This document shows, piece after piece, positions 1 through 5,204 of a stretch of 5,204 nt of DNA (positions are counted from its first letter, which is position 1; each line of letters opens with the position of its first letter). The position numbers and the translations under genes were made by a program. The notes under the pieces are model-generated. The model made no database searches. It worked only from the letters and a program-made list of their open reading frames with translations, and had not been told where the DNA came from. The stretch lies in contig QIHU01000778.1 in NCBI GenBank assembly GCA_003231035.1, positions 1 to 5,204 of the forward strand, in the 5' to 3' direction. This stretch comes from Acidobacteriota bacterium (GTDB lineage: Bacteria; Acidobacteriota; Thermoanaerobaculia; Multivoradales; SZUA-115).

Positions 1-1769
1 GGAGCTCCGAAACGCCCCGGCAATCCCAAGCCAGCGATCACCACCACCCGACCGCGGCTTTTGGGCCGGGGATCGGGGAGAATGAAATGCTGTCCCAGTT
101 CGCCACGAATGGACCCCCGGAGGCTGAGTTGGGTGAGCATCAGGTCATCGCCGCCGGAGCTGTCGCCAAACCGGCTAACCGCCTTGTCCAGAGCCATTTC
201 CGCGCCCTGCGGCAGGATACCGATGTAGTGGCCCACCGAGACCGCATCGACCCGCCTACTCTTGCCGGCGCCCTGGGGGCCTCGAGCGGCGTCTGGAGCG
301 CAAATATCGCCACAGCGCACAGCGATCTCGATCTGCGTCCTGCGCCGTCTCTTCACCGTTCTAGACAACCCGCCGCTGGCCCGGCTGGTCTCGGCAAAGC
401 CCCGCAAAAGAAGATCTTCGACCCGCCGTTCCTCATCGCTGATCGGCCGACCTTCCAACTCCTCAGCCACGCCTCGGCTACCCGTTCGGCGCAAAAAGGC
501 GTCGATCTGCTCCTCTTCGGCCCGTTCCCGCGCCTCCATCTCTTGTTGCATCGAACCGGCCAAACCACCGCGCACCCGGTGCGGAGCCTTGGCCAAACCA
601 TCGCTGGTCCCGGTCAGCAGCAGGTCGTTGAGAGCACCCAGGATTGAAGAATTCGAGGGCAAGGCGCCGTGCCCCTCGACCACATAGTAAGTCTCAACTC
701 CCGGCAACAGCCCCAGCTGGTGCGGCACCCGGCCGTCACCAGCCACGGTCAACTCATACCCCTTCTTGTCGGCGACGCGAGCGAGATTCTTGATGTTCGA
801 GAGGGTCGGCTGCAAGTCACCGGCGACATAGATCATCCGGTCGGGATCGACCACACCCGACAGCAGTTTGTGGTGCTCGAGCGCGTTGTCCAGGTGCGCC
901 TGCAAGATGTTGAGCCCGGCGTACGTCCGCGCCGCGTACAACGGCTTCATCGTCGGCATGACCAGCGGCGAGGGCAGCATTTGGTAGCTACCCGGGAAGC
1001 TGTTGACCACCCTCAACACTTCGCTTCGGCTGTGCGGTAGGTCGATCTTGGCGATCTGCCGGATCTTCTTCTCCAGGCCAGTGATGATCTGCGGTACGGC
1101 GAACGAGCCGTGGTTTGGCGTACCCAACATGATCAACCGACCGCCCCGGCCACTGCCGTCGGTGGCCTGCATCGCCTTCCAGCGGCGGGGAAACTGCTGG
1201 ATGAAGGTACGGGCCACCAAGCCGCCCATCGAGTGGGCGACGATATGCGCCGGCTCGTCCTCGCGCAAGGAACCCTCGATCTCGGCGTGGAGCCTAGCCG
1301 CGGCGACCTTCAAATCTTTGCGCCAGTCGAACCAAAAGGGCAGAACGCGCCAGCGCCGGGACAGCGACAGGATCAACTCTCCGTAGTGTTTCTTCATCAT
1401 CCCGGTGGCGCGGGCCTCCCAGGCCGGATCGAAGGGCGCCAGGCCGTCATCCGCCAGGCGCAGCCGAGCCAGTTGGCCGCGCATCATCCCCCACAGGTTG
1501 ATCCACACCGGGGACTCTCCTCCCTCACGGTCGAAAGCGGTCAGCTCGGCTCCCATAATGCCGTGGATCACGATCACGGTTCCGCGGCCCTCGGCTCCCC
1601 GCAGAGAGCGCTTGCGCAGCGCCAGGCTGTGCAGCCGATCGTAGCGCTGGTCGCCGAAGTAAGCGCGCAAGGCCCGCTCTTCGTCGTCGGAGGGGCGTCG
1701 CAGGTATTCGCCGAAACTCTCTGGGCTTGCAGTTTCGACTCGAGCGATAAATTGGCGTTCGTCAAACAT
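1..1769 (-). CDS. LCAT/PGAP1-like alpha/beta-hydrolase (lipase/esterase) with additional C-terminal module, partial (3' end outside window)
   Basis: The frame is open for 589 codons from ATG at 1769 to the window edge, with no stop. The start is preceded by a Shine-Dalgarno-like GAAGGGG six bases upstream. Residues about 60-385 form an alpha/beta-hydrolase: beta-strand plus oxyanion-type VIVIHGIMG (65-73), nucleophile elbow AHSMGGLVAR with Ser180, GTPNHGS (216-222), a probable acid Asp345 in AGDGRVP, and a probable His367 in VEGHGALPSN. This arrangement is typical of LCAT/PGAP1-like lipases and esterases acting on ester or acyl substrates; the substrate cannot be told. No signal peptide or membrane segment is seen, so it is probably cytoplasmic. 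Residues about 405-456 are a charged, probably helical linker rich in Glu and Arg, followed by a basic stretch (KRRRR, 473-477). A second module begins near 478, with VSVGHYIGILPQGAEMALD (510-528), RGELGQ (555-560) and VVVIAGLGLPGRFGA (575-589). It resembles, from memory, modules that accompany CHAT-type protease or effector proteins; this is inference. The gene is divergent from typA. Confidence 0.88.
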   Translation of the reverse strand, partial: MFDERQFIARVETASPESFGEYLRRPSDDEERALRAYFGDQRYDRLHSLALRKRSLRGAEGRGTVIVIHGIMGAELTAFDREGGESPVWINLWGMMRGQLARLRLADDGLAPFDPAWEARATGMMKKHYGELILSLSRRWRVLPFWFDWRKDLKVAAARLHAEIEGSLREDEPAHIVAHSMGGLVARTFIQQFPRRWKAMQATDGSGRGGRLIMLGTPNHGSFAVPQIITGLEKKIRQIAKIDLPHSRSEVLRVVNSFPGSYQMLPSPLVMPTMKPLYAARTYAGLNILQAHLDNALEHHKLLSGVVDPDRMIYVAGDLQPTLSNIKNLARVADKKGYELTVAGDGRVPHQLGLLPGVETYYVVEGHGALPSNSSILGALNDLLLTGTSDGLAKAPHRVRGGLAGSMQQEMEARERAEEEQIDAFLRRTGSRGVAEELEGRPISDEERRVEDLLLRGFAETSRASGGLSRTVKRRRRTQIEIAVRCGDICAPDAARGPQGAGKSRRVDAVSVGHYIGILPQGAEMALDKAVSRFGDSSGGDDLMLTQLSLRGSIRGELGQHFILPDPRPKSRGRVVVIAGLGLPGRFGA

Positions 1770-1775
1770 CGGTAT

Positions 1776-1782
1776 CCCCTTC
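1776..1782 (-). promoter_or_regulatory. Shine-Dalgarno site of the hydrolase gene
   Basis: On the minus strand GAAGGGG lies six bases before the ATG at 1769. This decides the start: no other in-frame ATG with a comparable site is seen upstream, and the lipase core begins about 60 residues further in. Confidence 0.55.
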
Positions 1783-1842
1783 AGGAGGCTCGCCACGGAC
1801 TGTTAGCGGTTGCAGAAAGAGTACCACCCACATTCCCCCCTC

Positions 1843-1871
1843 TTGAGCGCCGGAAGAGCAACTGCTATCTT
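1843..1871 (+). promoter_or_regulatory. Predicted sigma70-type extended -10 promoter for typA
   Basis: TTGAGC (1843-1848) and TATCTT (1866-1871) are separated by exactly 17 bases. A TG at 1863-1864, one base before the -10 box, gives an extended -10 element. Each hexamer matches the consensus at four of six positions. Transcription would begin near 1878, giving a leader of about 140 bases before the typA ATG. The prediction is by motif only. Confidence 0.45.
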
Positions 1872-1885
1872 CTGCCAGCTTTCAG

Positions 1886-1902
1886 GCCGCCCCCGGGGCG
1901 GC
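1886..1902. repeat. Perfect GC-only inverted repeat (hairpin) in predicted typA leader
   Basis: GCCGCCCC and GGGGCGGC are exact reverse complements around a single central C. As RNA this would fold into a seven-pair, all-GC stem with a three-base loop. It lies about eight bases after the predicted typA transcription start and is followed by a C-rich, probably unstructured stretch (about 1910-1950). No U-tract follows, so it does not look like an intrinsic terminator. It may be a leader-stabilising hairpin, a protein-binding palindrome, or chance in GC-rich DNA. Confidence 0.5.
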
Positions 1903-2019
1903 ACCGTTTCACACCCCAAGCCCCCAAACCCACAGCCAACCTAGACGCACCGGCCGATGCCCCGACCTGGGACCGGCCACTCCACTGAGCTGCACTATTT
2001 GCTTCTGAGAGACCTCACC

Positions 2020-3861
<1,842 letters not shown>

Positions 3862-3879
3862 GAGGCCAAGAGAAGTTGC

Positions 3880-4716
3880 TTACTGTTTCTCGATCTCCAC
3901 CAGCTCGATATCGAAGACCAGCATCCCCTGCGGCCCTTTGGGGTTGTCCCGGTAGGCGAGTTTGGCGGGGATCCAGAAGCGGCGTTGTTCGCCCTCGACC
4001 ATCAGCTGTAGACCTAGGCCCCAGCCCTTGATCACCTGGTCCAAGGGGAACGAGGAGGGCTCGCCTCGGGTGTAGGAGGAATCGAACATTTCGCCGTCTC
4101 TCGTCCAGCCGGTGTAGTGGACGCTCACTGTGCTCTTGGGGCCCGGCTGGGTCGAACCCGTGCCTGTCTTCAGCACCTTCCAGGCCAGTTTCTTCTTGCC
4201 CACTTCGGCGTCCGCCGGCACCGCCGCGACGTCCTCTGGAACGTCTGGCACGCGCAGGATCTTCAACAACTCAACATCGAAGACGAGCATCCCTTTCGGT
4301 CTACCTTCTTGGCCGCCGTAGGCCAGCTCTTGGGGAATCCACATACGCCGCTTCTCACCCACCACCATCAACTGTAGCCCCTCTTCCCAACCGTCGATCA
4401 CCTGATCGACCGGTAGCCGCTGGGGTTTATCGCGCGCCACCGACGAGTCGAACATCTTGCCGTCGGTCGTCCAACCGGTGTAGTGCACCAGGACCCTGTC
4501 GGTCGGCCGTGGAGAGTCCGTGCCCTCTCCCGCCGCCAGCACCACGGTGGCTAGACCGGAGGCGGTGACCACCGCGGAAGCGGGAGAAGCAGCGACGTCC
4601 ACGGGAGCGGGGATCGAATCCGCGGCCAGGGTGGCGAGCGCGCCCGTTAGCAGAGCAGCGGCAGACAGAGTTACGGTCACGTTTCGGAGGCTGGGAGTAG
4701 GCTTGTCTTGTCTCAT
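3880..4716 (-). CDS. Exported tandem-domain FKBP-type peptidyl-prolyl cis-trans isomerase
   Basis: The protein has 278 residues. It has a basic N-terminus (K5, R11), a hydrophobic stretch (about 15-30) and small residues near 29-32, consistent with a Sec signal peptide and a periplasmic or secreted location. There is no lipobox cysteine. Two FKBP domains follow, at about 53-155 and 177-278, joined by an acidic, Pro/Ala-rich linker. FKBPs speed up Xaa-Pro isomerisation during folding. Ligand-pocket residues are present in both domains: HYTGW with Tyr79 and Tyr201, MFDSS with Phe89-Asp90 and Phe211-Asp212, DQVI-x-GW with Trp110 and Trp232, LAY with Tyr133 and Tyr255, and MLVFD with Phe146 and Phe269. 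Domain 1 has Leu101 where domain 2 has Phe223 before the DQVI strand, and its first strand is less typical, so the copies may differ in activity. The start lacks a clear Shine-Dalgarno site. The stop is 18 bases from the typA stop, tail to tail, with no obvious terminator between. Confidence 0.95.
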   Translation of the reverse strand: MRQDKPTPSLRNVTVTLSAAALLTGALATLAADSIPAPVDVAASPASAVVTASGLATVVLAAGEGTDSPRPTDRVLVHYTGWTTDGKMFDSSVARDKPQRLPVDQVIDGWEEGLQLMVVGEKRRMWIPQELAYGGQEGRPKGMLVFDVELLKILRVPDVPEDVAAVPADAEVGKKKLAWKVLKTGTGSTQPGPKSTVSVHYTGWTRDGEMFDSSYTRGEPSSFPLDQVIKGWGLGLQLMVEGEQRRFWIPAKLAYRDNPKGPQGMLVFDIELVEIEKQ

Positions 4717-4723
4717 GCGGCCA

Positions 4724-4752
4724 AAGTTATCGCGTCAGCACAGCGCTCGCAA
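4724..4752 (-). promoter_or_regulatory. Possible promoter of the FKBP gene, giving a near-leaderless transcript
   Basis: On the minus strand TTGCGA (4752-4747) and TAACTT (4729-4724) are separated by 17 bases. Transcription from it would start at or next to the ATG at 4716. That fits the absence of a Shine-Dalgarno site before this gene. The -10 match is weak, so this is a tentative call. Confidence 0.25.
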
Positions 4753-4782
4753 GAGGGAGGCGGCAACGGCGATCATACTCAT
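4735..4782 (-). other. Possible 15-codon upstream reading frame before the FKBP gene
   Basis: ATG at 4782, or a second in-frame ATG at 4776, opens a short frame ending in TGA at 4737-4735. A purine-rich GGAAAGGG lies six bases before the ATG at 4776. It is in the same frame as the FKBP gene, whose ATG follows 18 bases after the stop. It could be a leader peptide, a remnant of an older start, or chance. There is no protein-level evidence. Confidence 0.2.
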
Positions 4783-4830
4783 CCCTTTCCCCTGAGCGGA
4801 CCGCCTGGCTCAGCCTCTGTGCCCTCGGTC

Positions 4831-4859
4831 TTGACTCTCAGCTACAAATGTAGCAGTAT
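4831..4859 (+). promoter_or_regulatory. Predicted promoter of the BlaI-family gene
   Basis: TTGACT (4831-4836, five of six to consensus) is followed after 17 bases by CAGTAT (4854-4859, a weak -10). The first palindromic operator occupies most of the spacer, so a bound repressor would block RNA polymerase. The overlap with the operator supports the call more than the -10 match does. Confidence 0.45.
4841..4854. promoter_or_regulatory. BlaI/MecI-type operator 1 (perfect palindrome)
   Basis: GCTACAAATGTAGC has perfect six-base arms around a central AA and contains TACA-N2-TGTA, the known core of BlaI/MecI operators. It lies between the predicted -35 and -10 boxes of the adjacent BlaI-family gene, as expected for autorepression. 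Confidence 0.8.
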
Positions 4860-4861
4860 CA

Positions 4862-4875
4862 GCTACAGACGTAGC
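4862..4875. promoter_or_regulatory. BlaI/MecI-type operator 2 (one mismatch between arms)
   Basis: GCTACAGACGTAGC is a second copy of the same element with a single arm mismatch (TACA paired with CGTA). Its centre is 21 bp, two helical turns, from that of operator 1, so two repressor dimers would sit on the same DNA face. A shared TCAGCTACA begins both copies. It lies 39 bases before the BlaI-family ATG, overlapping the likely transcription start. Confidence 0.7.
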
Positions 4876-4914
4876 CAAGATCGACAGGATACCCAAGGGA
4901 TACACCAGCGAGCG

Positions 4915-5204
4915 ATGAAACTGAGCGAGGCGGAGTGGAAGGTCATGACGGTGGTCTGGGACAGGAGCCCGGCCAGTGCACGCCAAGTCTGCGAGAAACT
5001 CGAAGCGGAGACCGAGTGGGCCTACTCCACCGTCAAGACGCTGCTGACCCGGCTGGCCAGCAAGGGTGCGGTGACCTTCACCATGCGCGCCAACACCCGC
5101 TGGTTCGAGCCGGCGCTCAGCCGTAAGCGGGCGCAACGTTCGGCCCTCAAGTCACTACTCGACCGTGCTTTCGATGGCACTTTCGGTTCCCTGGTTCACC
5201 ACCT
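4915..5204 (+). CDS. BlaI/MecI-family winged-helix repressor, partial (3' end outside window)
   Basis: Ninety-six codons are visible; full proteins of this family are about 120-130 residues. The N-terminal winged helix is clear: LSEAEWKVMTVVWD (3-16), ASARQV (20-25), recognition-helix region WAYSTVKTLLTRL (35-47), then KGAV and the wing (50-67). The start of the dimerisation helices follows, including the conserved LLDRAFDGTFGSLV (81-94). BlaI/MecI proteins bind TACA-N2-TGTA operators as dimers and are released when a partner membrane peptidase (BlaR1/MecR1, family M56) senses a signal and leads to their cleavage. The cleavage region and any partner gene lie beyond the window. ATG 4915 is chosen because the family motif begins directly after it; the ribosome site is weak (AAGGGA at 4895-4900 is rather far upstream). 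Two matching operators sit just upstream, indicating autoregulation. A beta-lactam link cannot be inferred, since such repressors are common in species with other targets. Confidence 0.94.
   Translation, partial: MKLSEAEWKVMTVVWDRSPASARQVCEKLEAETEWAYSTVKTLLTRLASKGAVTFTMRANTRWFEPALSRKRAQRSALKSLLDRAFDGTFGSLVHH

Noticed and set aside
353..601. A minus-strand open frame starting with ATG at 601.
   Set aside because: It lies in a different frame on the same strand within the hydrolase coding region and has no ribosome site or recognisable domain.
1783..1788. A consensus-like AGGAGG on the plus strand.
   Set aside because: No plus-strand start codon follows at a suitable distance, and the site lies in the leader of the minus-strand hydrolase gene.
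1886..1902. Reading the GC-rich palindrome as an intrinsic terminator.
   Set aside because: No T-tract follows on either strand, and it lies between divergent gene starts where no gene ends.
87..1988. Long plus-strand open frames over the hydrolase gene (87-647, 262-687, 669-1040, 1003-1386, 1110-1988).
   Set aside because: They are antisense to a continuous minus-strand frame with clear hydrolase motifs. Their translations are rich in Arg, Pro, Gln and His with no recognisable domain, as expected of GC-rich shadows.
1957..2019. Upstream ATG that would extend TypA by 21 residues.
   Set aside because: It has no Shine-Dalgarno site and the added residues have no counterpart in TypA proteins as I know them; ATG 2020 is better placed.
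4117..4795. Plus-strand open frames at 4117-4377, 4130-4321 and 4520-4795.
   Set aside because: They are antisense to the tandem FKBP gene or its upstream region and carry no recognisable features.
4810..5136. A minus-strand frame of 108 codons opposite the BlaI-family gene.
   Set aside because: It is antisense to a well-conserved winged-helix protein and would run through the paired operators; it shows no domain of its own.

Overview
The window is GC-rich, densely coding bacterial DNA carrying four genes on both strands. No RNA genes, mobile elements or CRISPR repeats are visible. The gene set (a large esterase-like protein with a second C-terminal module, TypA, a secreted tandem-FKBP isomerase and a BlaI-type repressor) and the style of the FKBP and BlaI sequences suggest a high-GC Gram-negative soil or sediment lineage such as Acidobacteriota or Myxococcota. 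That placement is inference from general resemblance only.

Layout. Bases 1-1769 (minus strand) are one uninterrupted reading frame of 589 codons that runs off the left edge. It encodes an alpha/beta-hydrolase (LCAT/PGAP1-like lipase/esterase) with a complete visible Ser-Asp-His triad, then a charged linker and a second module containing a VGHY motif. Several long plus-strand open frames over it are antisense shadows. Bases 1770-2019 are a divergent intergenic region with a good extended -10 promoter for typA and a very stable GC-only inverted repeat in the predicted typA leader. Bases 2020-3861 (plus) encode the ribosome-associated translational GTPase TypA/BipA. It converges, with only 18 bp between stop codons, on a minus-strand gene (3880-4716) for an exported peptidyl-prolyl isomerase with two FKBP domains. 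Bases 4717-4914 are a second divergent intergenic region. It holds two near-palindromic TACA-N2-TGTA-type operators spaced exactly 21 bp apart, the first inside the spacer of a predicted promoter. They precede a BlaI/MecI-family repressor (from 4915, plus) that runs off the right edge.

The genes do not look like one operon: orientations alternate (- + - +) and each has its own start region. The clearest regulatory unit is the BlaI-like repressor with its own operators, which probably represses itself and whatever follows; in this family that is often an M56/BlaR1-type membrane peptidase. The most unusual protein is the two-module hydrolase at the left edge, whose missing C-terminus matters most for its interpretation.
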